Source of the DNA: Aeromicrobium sp. Sec7.5
Lineage (GTDB): Bacteria > Actinomycetota > Actinomycetes > Propionibacteriales > Nocardioidaceae
Length of the DNA stretch: 64,000 bases
NCBI RefSeq assembly: GCF_036867135.1
Contig: NZ_JBAJIJ010000001.1
Span: forward strand, 1,736,001-1,800,000
Reading direction: 5' to 3'
Of the stretch, positions 16,215 through 28,722 are shown in pieces. The notes under the pieces were generated by a model. That model worked only from the letters and a program-made list of their open reading frames with translations, was not told where the DNA came from and did no database searches. Position 1 is the stretch's first letter; every line of letters begins with the position of its first letter. Position numbers and translations under genes: made by a program.

Positions 16215-18203
16215 TCAGAACGTCAGGGGATCGACCTGCACGCGCACCGGCGACTCCTTGGCGGCACTGCGCTCGGCCGAGACGGCACGGAGCCCTGCTG
16301 ACAGGGCTGCACCCTCGGACCGGGGGGCCCGGAGCACCAGGCGTTCGACGGTCGGGTCGCGCGGGTCGGCCGCGACGGGTCCCAGCACCTCCGTGTGCGG
16401 GGTCCACGGCCGGCCGGCCAGGACGCTCAGGACCTGCGACGAGGCCTCGAGCGTGGCCAGGCGACCGAACGGCGGCAGGTGCGTGTCGCGGCGCTGCTCG
16501 AGCTCGCGCCGGGCGAGGCCGACCGGATCCACGCGCACGAGAGCCTGGAGGGTCGCCGGGTCACCGACCGCGATCGACCGGCCGGTCGGAGCCGCCATCG
16601 CCAGCGCGTTGAACCAGCGCCGGTGCGCCTCCTCGACGACGCGGACGTCGTCGCGCCCCAGGGCGAGCCACGTGTCCATCAGCACGACGACCGCGTAGCC
16701 GCCGGCGACCCGCGGCTCGGCGCCCGGCGTGGCGAGCACGATGCGCCGGCCCGGTTCAACCTCGCTCAGCACGGAGTCGCCACCGGAGGTCACGATCTCG
16801 TGATCCGGGAACGCCTTGGCGTACTCCTCCGCCGTGCGGAGCTGTCCGACCACGGGTGCGCGCAACCGGGCCGAGCCGCAGCTCGGGCAGGACCAGTCGG
16901 GAGCGGGGGTCGCGCACCACCGGCACACGAGCGTGGCCTTCGAGGAGAGCTGCACCAGCGGACCCGCGCACGCCCGGCAGCGGGCCGGTTCACGGCAGGA
17001 CTGGCACGACAACGACGCCCGGTAGCCGCGTCGCGGCACCTGAACGAGCACGGTGCCCTCGGACTCGCGGACCGCACGGAAAACCTCGGTCGGCAGGCGC
17101 GCCGGCGCCGATCCGTGGGTCGAGCCGTCGGTGACGTTCGGGCGGACCCAGGCGGCGCGGCGCACGTCGTCGTCGGCCGTCAGGTCGACGCACCACCCCG
17201 AGTCGACGAGCGCCTGGGCCTCGGCGCTGCGGGCGTGGCCGGCCAGCAGGACCCCGGCGTCGTGCTCGACCGCCCGGGTCAGCAGGATCTCCCGCGCGTG
17301 CGGATAGGGGGCGCGTGGCTCGGCGAAGAGGTCGTCGCCGTCGTCCCACATCGCCACCAGCCCGAGGTCGTGGACCGGCGCCCACGCCGCGGCCCGGGTG
17401 CCCAGCACCACGGGGACGTCGCCCCGACGGGCCGCGAGGAACGCCCGGTACCGCGCGGCCGGTCCCTGCCCCGCTGAGAGGACCACATGCCGGCCACCGC
17501 CGAGGACGGACGTGAACACGGCGTGCCAGCGGTCGAGGTCAGTGGCGTCCGGCACGCACACGACGGCCCCCCGGCCGGCGTGGAGCGTCGCCAGGACGGC
17601 ACGGGCGACGACCTCGGCCGGGTCCTCCGTCGGCAGCACCGACCGGACCCCGCGGGCCGGACGACGGTCGCGGAGCGCACCGAGGAACGCTGCCGCGCCC
17701 GGGACGTCGGGCCAGGCCTCGGGGTCCGGCGCGGGGAGAGCTTCGGCCGGCGCGGCGGGCCGGTCGCGCGCCTCCGTGCGCGCGTGCCGGGGTGGAATCG
17801 CCAGCCGGAGGACGTCGCTCGTGGTGCCGGCCCACCGGTCGACGACCGCGTGCGCCAGCGCCACGATCTCCGGTGCCAGCACGGGTTCGGGCGACACGAC
17901 CTTGACCAGGGGCGCCAGCGCTCCCTCGTGATCGCTCGCGGCCACCCGCTCGAGCAGGAAGCCGTCGGTCCGGCGGCCGGCGAAGCGGACCTTGACGCGG
18001 CTGCCCGGCACCGCGGCCTCGTGGAGCGTGGCGGGGACGAGGTAGTCGAACGGCCGGTCGAGGTGGGCCAGGCCGGTGTCGACCTGCACCCGTGCGACCG
18101 GCAGCTCGGGCGCGGGATCCGGCAGGGGTCTACTCGGCGTGGCCGCGGGCTTGCGGACAGGCTCGGCGACCATCCCGAGATCGAGCTGCCCGTCGTCCGC
18201 CAC
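16215..18203 (-). CDS. priA: Primosomal protein N' (PriA), helicase motifs degenerate
   Basis: Replication restart protein that recognises stalled forks. 662 residues. The N-terminal DNA-binding domain (about 35-110: VQVDTGLAHLDRPFDYLVP, SRVKVRFAGRRTDGFL) is intact. Eight cysteines (C400, 403, 409, 412, 427, 430, 439, 442) form the zinc sites. The expected Walker A is absent: the equivalent region reads AVVCVPDATDLDRW with no GKT/S. The DEEH box is replaced by MWDDGDD. Loss of the ATPase is known for actinobacterial PriA. The start is GTG. It follows metK after 259 bases with repeats and a hairpin. Confidence 0.93.
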   Translation of the reverse strand: MADDGQLDLGMVAEPVRKPAATPSRPLPDPAPELPVARVQVDTGLAHLDRPFDYLVPATLHEAAVPGSRVKVRFAGRRTDGFLLERVAASDHEGALAPLVKVVSPEPVLAPEIVALAHAVVDRWAGTTSDVLRLAIPPRHARTEARDRPAAPAEALPAPDPEAWPDVPGAAAFLGALRDRRPARGVRSVLPTEDPAEVVARAVLATLHAGRGAVVCVPDATDLDRWHAVFTSVLGGGRHVVLSAGQGPAARYRAFLAARRGDVPVVLGTRAAAWAPVHDLGLVAMWDDGDDLFAEPRAPYPHAREILLTRAVEHDAGVLLAGHARSAEAQALVDSGWCVDLTADDDVRRAAWVRPNVTDGSTHGSAPARLPTEVFRAVRESEGTVLVQVPRRGYRASLSCQSCREPARCRACAGPLVQLSSKATLVCRWCATPAPDWSCPSCGSARLRAPVVGQLRTAEEYAKAFPDHEIVTSGGDSVLSEVEPGRRIVLATPGAEPRVAGGYAVVVLMDTWLALGRDDVRVVEEAHRRWFNALAMAAPTGRSIAVGDPATLQALVRVDPVGLARRELEQRRDTHLPPFGRLATLEASSQVLSVLAGRPWTPHTEVLGPVAADPRDPTVERLVLRAPRSEGAALSAGLRAVSAERSAAKESPVRVQVDPLTF

Positions 18204-18255
18204 CCGGCAGTTCTACCAGCCGCGACCGACGGGCCAGGTCCGCGCGGACCCGTGG

Positions 18256-18389
18256 GGCGGTGAGTGCGCCACCTTTCAGCCCATGTCGCTGGGCCCGCGG
18301 TGGCGCAGCCACCTTTCGGACCCCTCGAAAGGTGGTTCACTCACCGCCCTCACCCGCGGTCCGTCCCGAAAGGTGGCTGGCTCACCGCC
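18256..18389. repeat. Cluster of four CCACCTTTC-core repeats in two inverted pairs
   Basis: The core CCACCTTTC occurs twice on the plus strand (18269-18277, 18309-18317) and twice inverted as GAAAGGTGG (18327-18335, 18368-18376). The 22-base copies at 18256-18277 and 18327-18348 are inverted repeats with two mismatches. Copies two and four share an extended GGTG...CAGCCACCTTTCGG. Copies two and three can form a perfect 10-bp stem with a 7-base loop. No gene lies inside. A transposon remnant, regulatory target or transcript-end structure are all possible. Confidence 0.8.
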
Positions 18390-18404
18390 CCGCGCCGGAC
18401 GGGG

Positions 18405-18440
18405 AACGGCCCCCGTCCCCGGGCGGGGACGAGGGCCGTT
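18405..18440 (-). terminator. Strong hairpin after metK, possible terminator without U-tract
   Basis: AACGGCCC and CGTCCCC pair with GGGGACG and GGGCCGTT around a short loop, interrupted by one mismatch. It lies 23 bases after the metK stop. Actinobacteria often use such hairpins without a U-tract, so it may end metK transcripts; this is not proven by sequence alone. Confidence 0.5.
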
Positions 18441-18462
18441 GCGTGCGGCGGGCTGCTGCGGA

Positions 18463-19650
18463 TCAGACGCCGGCGGCCTTGCGCAGCGCGTCGGCGCGGT
18501 CGGTGCTCTCCCACGGCAGGCCGGCGCGGCCGAAGTGGCCGTACGCGGCGGTCTGCGCGTAGATGGGACGCAGCAGGTCGAGGTCGCGGACGATCGCGCC
18601 GGGACGCAGGTCGAAGACCTCGAGCACGGCGGTGCGGATCGTCTCGACGGGGACCGTCTCGGTGCCGTAGGTGTCGACGTAGAAGCCGACCGGCTTGGAC
18701 ACGCCGATCGCGTACGCGACCTGCACCTCGGCCTTGGTGGCCAGGCCCGAGGCGACGATGTTCTTGGCGACCCAGCGCATCGCGTAGGCGGCCGAGCGGT
18801 CGACCTTCGACGGGTCCTTGCCCGAGAACGCGCCGCCGCCGTGGCGGGCGTAGCCGCCGTAGGTGTCGACGATGATCTTGCGGCCGGTCAGGCCCACGTC
18901 GCCCATCGGGCCACCGATGACGAAGCGCCCGGTGGGGTTGATGTGCATCGTGTAGTCGCTGGAGTCGATGTCGTACTGCGCCAGGACCGTGTCGATGACG
19001 TGCTTCTTGATGTCGTTCGGGAGCTGGTTCTCCAGGTCGACGCCGTCCTCGTGCTGGGTCGAGACCACGACGGCCTCGACGCGGACCGGCTTGTCGTTGT
19101 CGTCGTACTCGATGGTGACCTGGGTCTTGCCGTCAGGACGCAGGTACGGCAGCGTGCCGTCCTTGCGCACCGCGGTGAGCTGCTCGGCCAGACGATGCGC
19201 GATCGTGATCGGCAGCGGCATGAGCTCGGGGGTCTCGTCGACCGCGAAGCCGAACATCAGGCCCTGGTCGCCGGCACCCTGCAGGTCGAGCGGATCGGTC
19301 GCGCCACCGACGCGACCCTCCTCGGCGGTGTCGACGCCCTGCGCGATGTCGGGCGACTGCGCGTCCAGCGTGATCTGCACGCCGCAGGTCTCGCCGTCGA
19401 AGCCCTTGACGGATGAGTCGTAGCCGATCTCGAGCACGCGGTCACGGGCGATGCGTGCGATGTCGGCGTAGGCCTCGGTCGTGACCTCGCCACCGACGAT
19501 GATCAGGCCCGTCGTGATGAAGGTCTCGGCCGCGACACGGCTCTTGGGATCCTGGGCCAGAAGGGCGTCGAGGACGCTGTCGCTGATCTGGTCGGCGATC
19601 TTGTCCGGGTGACCCTCGGTCACGGACTCGGACGTGAAAAGTCGGCTCAC
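18463..19650 (-). CDS. metK: S-adenosylmethionine synthetase
   Basis: Makes SAM from methionine and ATP. 395 residues with [20 protein letters not shown] (ATP site), [12 protein letters not shown] (methionine loop region) and [19 protein letters not shown] (phosphate-binding loop). The start is a GTG with AGGAG upstream (CCAGGAGCATT then GTG). The roughly 80-base leader shows no SAM riboswitch that I can recognise. It is downstream of coaBC in the mihF-gmk-rpoZ-coaBC-metK chain but has its own promoter-like TAGACT. Confidence 0.97.
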   Translation of the reverse strand: MSRLFTSESVTEGHPDKIADQISDSVLDALLAQDPKSRVAAETFITTGLIIVGGEVTTEAYADIARIARDRVLEIGYDSSVKGFDGETCGVQITLDAQSPDIAQGVDTAEEGRVGGATDPLDLQGAGDQGLMFGFAVDETPELMPLPITIAHRLAEQLTAVRKDGTLPYLRPDGKTQVTIEYDDNDKPVRVEAVVVSTQHEDGVDLENQLPNDIKKHVIDTVLAQYDIDSSDYTMHINPTGRFVIGGPMGDVGLTGRKIIVDTYGGYARHGGGAFSGKDPSKVDRSAAYAMRWVAKNIVASGLATKAEVQVAYAIGVSKPVGFYVDTYGTETVPVETIRTAVLEVFDLRPGAIVRDLDLLRPIYAQTAAYGHFGRAGLPWESTDRADALRKAAGV

Positions 19651-19737
19651 AATGCTCCTGGTCGGGGTTGAGGCACAGCTGGGTTCGGGAAACGCTCGGC
19701 GCGCGGGCGCGATGGAGCCGCGCGCGGGGCACGGCAC

Positions 19738-19743
19738 AGTCTA
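19738..19743 (-). promoter_or_regulatory. Possible -10 box of metK
   Basis: TAGACT on the minus strand about 90 bases before the metK GTG. An imperfect hairpin (CCCACG...CGTGGG, near 19772-19794) separates it from coaBC and may terminate that transcript. Confidence 0.45.
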
Positions 19744-19796
19744 GACAACGTCTCAGCTGGTGTCGGGTTATCCCACGTCGTGGAACGTCGTGGGAC

Positions 19797-21029
19797 TCAG
19801 GCCAGCAGGTCCGCGACGTGCCGCCAGATCTCGTGGGACAGCGCGGACTTCTGGCCGAGCGGGACCTCGTGCGCCTCGCCGCCGGCCGTCAGGATGACGG
19901 CCTCGCTGTCGGTGCGTCCGAAGACCTTGCCCTCGCTGACGTCGTTGACCACGAGCAGCTCGCAGCCCTTGCGCGCCAGCTTGGCCCTGGCGTGGTCGAG
20001 CACGGTGCCGTTGGCGTCGCCGGTCTCGGCCGCGAAGCCGACGACGACCGGGACGCCGGGGCGCGTCGACGCGTCTCGCTGGCGCACGACCTCGACGAGC
20101 ACGTCCGGGTTCTCGACGAGCTCGATCGTGGGCGCCTGGCCGTCCGCCCGCTTCTTGATCTTGGCGTCGGCGAAGGACACGGGCCGGAAGTCGGCGGGGG
20201 CCGCCGCCATGACGACGGCGTCGGCCTGCGCCGCGTGCTCGAGCGTGGCCCGCCGCAGGTCCTCGGTCGAGACGACCTCGACGAGCTCGACGCCTGCGGG
20301 GGTCGGGACCGCGACGTTGGCGGCCACGAGCGTGACGCGGGCGCCGCGCGCGACCGCGGCCTCGGCGAGCGCGACGCCCTGCAGGCCCGAGGACCGGTTG
20401 CCCAGGTACCGCACGGGGTCGAGGTACTCGCGGGTGCCACCGGCCGTGACGACCACGTGGCGTCCGCTCAGGTCGCGGGGATGGCCCGCGAGCAGCGCCG
20501 TGGCCGCGGCAGCGATCTGCTCCGGCTCGGGAAGGCGACCGGGGCCGGAGTCGGAGCCGGTCAGACGACCGACCGCGGGGTCGAGGACGGTGACGCCCCG
20601 GTCGCGCAGCGTGGCGACATTGGCCACCGTCGCGGCGTGCTCCCACATCTCGGTGTGCATCGCCGGGGCCATCAGCACGGGACACCGCGCGGTCAGGAGC
20701 GTGTTGGTGAGCAGGTCGTCGGCCATGCCCGCCGCGGCGCGCGCGAGCGTGTTGGCCGTGGCGGGGGCCACGACGACCAGGTCGGCGTTCTGCCCGAGCC
20801 GGACGTGCGGCACCTCGTGCACGTTCTCGAAGACCCCGGTCTGCACCGGGCGACCCGACAGGGCCTCCCACGTGGCGCGGCCGACGAACTCGAGGGCAGC
20901 GTCAGTGGGGACGACCGTGACGCCGTGCCCGGCCTCGGTGAACAGCCGGACCAGGAGCGCGGCCTTGTAGGCCGCGACTCCCCCGCTGACTCCGAGGACG
21001 ATCTCGCTGGGTCGCTGGCGCTCGTTCAT
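19797..21029 (-). CDS. coaBC: Phosphopantothenoylcysteine decarboxylase/synthetase
   Basis: Bifunctional coenzyme A enzyme, 410 residues. The FMN-binding CoaC half (about 1-185) has VLGVSGGVAAYKAALLVRLF, VVVAPATANTLARAA and MAPAMHTEMW. The CoaB half (about 190-405) has VVVTAGGTREYLDPVRYLGN, MAAAPADFRP and the lysine-rich KIKKRADG. It attaches cysteine to phosphopantothenate using CTP, then decarboxylates the product. rpoZ precedes it by 19 bases; the order gmk-rpoZ-coaBC is widely conserved. Confidence 0.97.
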   Translation of the reverse strand: MNERQRPSEIVLGVSGGVAAYKAALLVRLFTEAGHGVTVVPTDAALEFVGRATWEALSGRPVQTGVFENVHEVPHVRLGQNADLVVVAPATANTLARAAAGMADDLLTNTLLTARCPVLMAPAMHTEMWEHAATVANVATLRDRGVTVLDPAVGRLTGSDSGPGRLPEPEQIAAAATALLAGHPRDLSGRHVVVTAGGTREYLDPVRYLGNRSSGLQGVALAEAAVARGARVTLVAANVAVPTPAGVELVEVVSTEDLRRATLEHAAQADAVVMAAAPADFRPVSFADAKIKKRADGQAPTIELVENPDVLVEVVRQRDASTRPGVPVVVGFAAETGDANGTVLDHARAKLARKGCELLVVNDVSEGKVFGRTDSEAVILTAGGEAHEVPLGQKSALSHEIWRHVADLLA

Positions 21030-21048
21030 CGGCGGACAGCTGCGGTGA

Positions 21049-21351
21049 TCAGGCCTGCTCGGCGGCCGGGGCTGCCGGCACCTCGGCGTCGGGGTCGATG
21101 TCCTCGACGGTCAGCAGACCGGCGTTGATCTCGCGCATCGCGATCGAGAGCGGCTTCTCCTGCACGTGCGTGTCGACGAGCGGGCCGACGTACTCCAGCA
21201 GGCCCTCGCCGAGCTGGGCGTAGTACGCGTTGATCTGGCGAGCGCGCTTGGAGCTGTACAGCACCAGCTTGTACTTGGAGTCGGCCTTCTCGAGCAGGTC
21301 GTCGATCGGCGGGTTGGTGATGCCGTGGGCGACGGAACGCGTGGTGGACAC
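21049..21351 (-). CDS. rpoZ: DNA-directed RNA polymerase omega subunit
   Basis: Omega helps assemble RNA polymerase by binding beta-prime. 100 residues from the GTG start, with [40 protein letters not shown] and [16 protein letters not shown], matching actinobacterial omega. The GTG at 21351 was chosen because the family N-terminus begins there and GAGG lies just upstream. The C-terminal tail is acidic and alanine/proline rich ([15 protein letters not shown]), longer than minimal homologues. Confidence 0.95.
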   Translation of the reverse strand: MSTTRSVAHGITNPPIDDLLEKADSKYKLVLYSSKRARQINAYYAQLGEGLLEYVGPLVDTHVQEKPLSIAMREINAGLLTVEDIDPDAEVPAAPAAEQA

Positions 21352-21406
21352 AGGAGACCTCACAGTGGTCGGAAGACGGGGGCGCAGGGACACCTGCGAC
21401 GCGGGT

Positions 21407-21994
21407 TCAACCCGCGGCAGGGGCCGATCGGAGCAACTCTACCAACTCTTCGCACGCGGACTCGACATCGGTGTTGACGATCGTGACGTCGAACTCCCCC
21501 TCGGCCGCCAGCTCCTCCCGCGCCGTCTCGAGGCGGCGCGCCCGCTCCTCGGGCGACTCGGTGCCGCGGCCGACCAGCCGTCGTTCGAGCTCCTCGAACG
21601 TCGGCGGGGCCAGGAACACCAGGAGCGCCTCCGGCATGGCAGCGCGCACCTGGCGCGCCCCCTGCAGGTCGATCTCGAGCAACGCCGGGCCACCGGTGCG
21701 CAGCTGCGCCTCGACCGCGGCGCGCGGCGTGCCGTAGCGAGCCGCCTGGTGCACGACGGCCCACTCCAGCAGGCCACCGGTCTGGACCAGCCGGTCGAAC
21801 TCGGCGTCACTGAGGAAGTGGTAGTGCTCCCCGTCGACCTCACCGGGTCGTGGGGTCCGCGTCGTGGCCGAGACCGAGACCCAGATGTCGGGGTGGTCGC
21901 GTCGCACGCAGGACGTGACGGTGCCCTTGCCGACGGCCGTCGGACCGGCGAGCACCACGAGACGGGAGGAGCCGGCGGGACCGGCTTCAGTCAC
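21407..21994 (-). CDS. gmk: Guanylate kinase
   Basis: Phosphorylates GMP to GDP with ATP. 195 residues with the P-loop [13 protein letters not shown] (A in place of the more usual G after the first T), [21 protein letters not shown] for GMP, and [13 protein letters not shown]. The start is a GTG that overlaps the mihF stop by eight bases, so translation is coupled. The mihF-gmk-rpoZ order is typical of actinobacteria. Confidence 0.96.
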   Translation of the reverse strand: MTEAGPAGSSRLVVLAGPTAVGKGTVTSCVRRDHPDIWVSVSATTRTPRPGEVDGEHYHFLSDAEFDRLVQTGGLLEWAVVHQAARYGTPRAAVEAQLRTGGPALLEIDLQGARQVRAAMPEALLVFLAPPTFEELERRLVGRGTESPEERARRLETAREELAAEGEFDVTIVNTDVESACEELVELLRSAPAAG

Positions 21995-22307
21995 GGTGCC
22001 CGAACTCCCGCAGGAGCGCCTGGATCTGGTTGGCTCCCAGACCGCGGAGCCGGCGGCTGTCGGCGATGCCGATGCGCCGCATGATCTCCTGCGCCTTGAC
22101 CTTGCCGACGCCCGGCATCGACTGCAGCAGGTCGACGACCCGGAGCTTCGCGACGACCTCGTTGGCCCGCGACTCGGCGATGACATCGGCGATCGAGGCG
22201 CCGGACGTCTTGAGTCGGTGCTTGATCTCGGCACGGAGCTGGCGAGCCGCGGCTGCCTTCTCGAGCGCAGCCTGCCGCTGCTCGGCAGTCAACTTCGGGA
22301 GCGCCAC
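21987..22307 (-). CDS. mihF: Integration host factor, actinobacterial type (mIHF)
   Basis: Nucleoid-associated DNA-binding protein of actinobacteria, unrelated to HU/IHF of E. coli. 106 residues: [20 protein letters not shown], then [19 protein letters not shown] and the helix-hairpin-helix-like [19 protein letters not shown] with RRLRGLG. The start is a GTG with GAGAGG upstream, where homologues begin; an in-frame upstream ATG gives sequence that homologues lack. It is the first gene of mihF-gmk-rpoZ-coaBC. Confidence 0.95.
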   Translation of the reverse strand: MALPKLTAEQRQAALEKAAAARQLRAEIKHRLKTSGASIADVIAESRANEVVAKLRVVDLLQSMPGVGKVKAQEIMRRIGIADSRRLRGLGANQIQALLREFGHRD

Positions 22308-22347
22308 GGTCTTGCCTCTCTTGCTTCCGTCGGTGGTGGCGATGAGC

Positions 22348-22785
22348 CTACTGGCCCTGCTCACCGGGTGTCTTCAGGGTGAGGTCGCACTCGTCCTGCA
22401 CGGAGTCGGCGATCGCGCGCCGATGGGTCGCCGTGTCGTTGAACGCCTGGTAGGCGGCACGCAGCGCAGCCGTGTCGTCCTCCGACAGGTCGACGACGTC
22501 ACCGTGGGTCAGCTCCTCGATGGGGACCTCGGCCACCGCCTCGGCCGCCAGCAGGGCCTCGACGGAGTCGGCCACGGCCGTGTAGTCGTCGCGCACGCCT
22601 GACGGCGCCTGCTCCTCGATCGCGCGGAGGGCCTCGCCGAGGGTCGTGAACGAGGCGGTCGTCAGCGTCGCGTCGTCGATCCCGGCCCGGTGCTCCTCGA
22701 CCGCGGCGCAGTACGAGCTCGTGCCGCAGCCGGACAGCGCGGAGGCGACGAGCACGGTCAGGCAGACGGCGGCACGACGACGCAT
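22348..22785 (-). CDS. Predicted lipoprotein of unknown function
   Basis: 145 residues. A signal peptide (RRRAAVCLTVLVASA) ends in the lipobox LSGC, so the mature protein should be anchored outside the membrane at C20. The rest is helical and acidic, with a cysteine near the start (SSYCAAVEEHRAGI) and one near the end (SVQDECDLTL) that could form a disulfide. The same layout appears in the protein at 60108-60674, so the two may be distant paralogues. GGAGGAG precedes the ATG. It lies between pyrF and mihF. No function is suggested. Confidence 0.75.
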   Translation of the reverse strand: MRRRAAVCLTVLVASALSGCGTSSYCAAVEEHRAGIDDATLTTASFTTLGEALRAIEEQAPSGVRDDYTAVADSVEALLAAEAVAEVPIEELTHGDVVDLSEDDTAALRAAYQAFNDTATHRRAIADSVQDECDLTLKTPGEQGQ

Positions 22786-22826
22786 GCGGGCGCTCCTCCG
22801 GTCGGTCGAGTCACGTGGTCAGGGCC

Positions 22827-23662
22827 TCATGAGGATACGAGCTGGGCGTTGACCTGCTGGGCCGACGCGCGGAGGGCGGCCGGATCGGGTCCAGCGTTCA
22901 GGATGCCCCGCGACGAGGACGGGACCACCTGGGACCAGACGTCGCCGAACAGCCGCTTCAGGTCCTCCACGGTGCCGCCCTGGGCCCCGAGGCCCGGCAC
23001 GAGCAGCGGGCCGTTGATCGCGAGGTCCTCGCCGGTGGTGCCGATCGTGGCACCCACCACCGCGCCGAAGGGGCCGAGCGGCCCCCCGCCCGGGGCCGAC
23101 AACAATGCACCGGCGTTCAGGCCGGCGAGCTGACGCAGCACCGATCCGGCGACGGTGCCCCCGTCACGCGCCGCGGCGTGCTGGAACTCCGGGCCCTCCG
23201 GGTTCGAGGTCAGCGCCAGGACGAACACGCCGGCGTCGTTGCGGGCGGCCTCGGCGAAGAAGGGATCGAGCGACCCGAAGCCAAGGAACGGGCTGACCGT
23301 GACCGCATCGGCCGCCATCGGCGCGTCGTCGTCGAGGTAGGCCTCCGCGTACGCCTGGGCCGTCGAGCCGATGTCGCCCCGCTTCACGTCGAGCACCGTG
23401 AGGGTGCCGGTGTGCCGGAACTGCTGCAGCAGCCACTCCAGGACGGCGACACCGCGGGAGCCGAAGCGCTCGAAGAACGCCGACTGCGGCTTGACCACGC
23501 CGACCTGACCGGCGAAGGCCTCGACGCACACCTCGGCGAACCGCTCGAGCCCCTCGAACGTGTCACCGACGCCCCACGCCTCGAGCACCGAGGCGTGGGG
23601 GTCGAGGCCGACGCACAACGGGCCGTACGCCTGCGTCGCCGCCGTGAGGCGGGACCCGAAGG

Positions 23663-23666
<4 letters not shown>
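22827..23666 (-). CDS. pyrF: Orotidine 5'-phosphate decarboxylase (mycobacterial-type PyrF)
   Basis: Last step of UMP synthesis, decarboxylating OMP. 279 residues with the catalytic [20 protein letters not shown] (D-K-D array), [16 protein letters not shown] at the start and [15 protein letters not shown] near the phosphate site. This is the longer PyrF group found in actinobacteria. The ATG overlaps the carB stop (ATGA). It is the last gene of pyrR-pyrB-pyrC-carA-carB-pyrF. Confidence 0.96.
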
Positions 23667-27006
<3,340 letters not shown>

Positions 27007-27007
<1 letters not shown>

Positions 27008-28722
27008 CAGGCCTCCTCGTCGGTGTCGTTGCTGGGGGTGCTCGCCTGGTCGGTGCGTCCGGGCGGCGGGGGCTGCGTCGGTCCGTCCCCGTCGGGGCTC
27101 GGAACGTCGAACGGCGGGGGCTCGCTGGCCCACTCGATGACCGTCATGCTGTCCCGGTCCAGGTCGTCGTCGTCCTCGGACGAGAACCAGGCGCCGGGGC
27201 TGTTCGACTCGGAGTCGCTGACGTCGGAGTAGCTCAGGTCGAGGTCGTCCGACGACGGGTCGCCGGACACCGGGGTCCAGCCCAAGGTCTCCGGGGCCAC
27301 CTGGTCGACCGCCTCCTGCTGCTCCTCGGACGGCTCGATGGGCCCGTCGAGGTCGGCGTCGGGGCCCCAGCCGGCGGTCTCCGGGTCGGCCTCCTCCGAC
27401 GTCTGCGGCGCGGCGGCCTGGGTCGGCTCGACGGCCGCCTGGTCGTCCCCGTCGCTGCGGGGCGCCTCGTCGCCGAGGCGCTCCTCGCTCTGGTGCCCCT
27501 CGGTCTGGTGCCCCTCGGTCGGATGCTCCTCGACCTGGGCCTCCTGCTGCGGATCGGTGTCGGGCGGGGTCTCGGCCACGACCCGGGCGCCGGCGCGCGG
27601 CTGACTCATCAGGGACACGAACCGGTCGAACAGGTAGGACGCGTCGTGCGGCCCCGCGGCCGCCTCCGGGTGGTACTGCACGCTGAACCCCGGCGCGTCG
27701 ACCAGGGCGATACCCTCGACGACGTCGTCGTTGAGGCCCACGTGCGTGACCCGCCCGGGACCGTACGGAGTCTCGAACGTGCCCTCGAGGGGGGCGTCGA
27801 CCGCGAAGCCGTGGTTGTGGCTCGTGACCTCGACCTTGCCCGTCGTGAGGTCCTTGACGGGCTGGTTGATGCCGCGGTGGCCGTACTTGAGCTTGAAGGT
27901 GCCCAGGCCCAGTGCACGACCGAACAGCTGGTTGCCGAAGCAGATGCCGAAGTAGGGGACCCCCGCGTCCAGCACGCCGCGCAGCAGCTCCACCGGGCCG
28001 TCGGCGGCCGACGGGTCGCCCGGGCCGTTCGAGAAGAACACGCCGTCGGGCCCGCCGGAGGTCACGGCCAGGACGTCGTCGAGCGTCGAGTCGGCCGGGA
28101 GCACGTGCACCTCGATGCCACGCTCGGCGAGAAGCTTGGGGGTCATGCCCTTGATGCCGAGGTCGATCGCAGCCACGGTGAAGAGCTTCTCGCCCACGGC
28201 CGGCACGACGTACGCCTCGGTCGTGGAGACCTCGCTGGCGAGGTCGGCACCGGCCATGCTCGGAGCCTTGCGGACCCGCTCGAGCAGGTGGTCGGGCCGG
28301 GTCGTCATGGAGCTGATGCCGGCTCGCATCGCCCCACGCTCGCGCAGGTGGCGCGTCAGGGCACGGGTGTCGATGCCCTGGATGCCCACGACCTGCTGCT
28401 GCTCGAGGAAGTCGTCGAGGGTGCCCTCGCTGCGCCAGCTCGACGGCACGCGGGCGGGGTCGCGCACGACGTAGCCGGCGACCCAGGCGCGGCTCGACTC
28501 GTTGTCGGTCGCGTTGACGCCCGTGTTGCCGATGTGCGGCGCGGTCTGGACCACGATCTGGCGCTGGTACGACGGATCGGTGAGCGTCTCCTGGTAGCCG
28601 GTCATGCCGGTGTTGAAGACGATCTCGCCGATCGTCTCGCCGACCGCTCCGTAGGACTCGCCGCGGAACGTACGACCGTCCTCGAGGACGAGGATCGCCT
28701 CGGTGGGGCTGTCGGTAGTCAT
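27007..28722 (-). CDS. carA: Carbamoyl-phosphate synthase small subunit with long acidic C-terminal tail
   Basis: Glutaminase subunit that delivers ammonia to CarB. Residues 1-376 are a complete CarA: N-terminal domain ([18 protein letters not shown]) and class I amidotransferase with [16 protein letters not shown] (nucleophile C261) and SVQYHPEA (H351, E353). The protein then continues to residue 571 with about 195 residues rich in E, D, P, Q and S, predicted disordered, including TEGHQ repeats, two related PET(A/L)GW motifs and a DDDDLDRD cluster. CarA normally ends near 370-390. The tail is in frame, ends at the TGATG junction with carB and has no domain I recognise. Confidence 0.96.
27489..27533. 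repeat. 15-bp tandem repeat in the carA tail
   Basis: Two exact copies of TCTGGTGCCCCTCGG (plus strand) and a third degenerate one encode the [10 protein letters not shown] stretch of the CarA extension. The period keeps the frame, so the tail can change length by slippage. Confidence 0.85.

Noticed and set aside
19651..19796. SAM riboswitch before metK
   Set aside because: The leader is short and I find none of the conserved SAM-I, SAM-II or SAM-IV core blocks.
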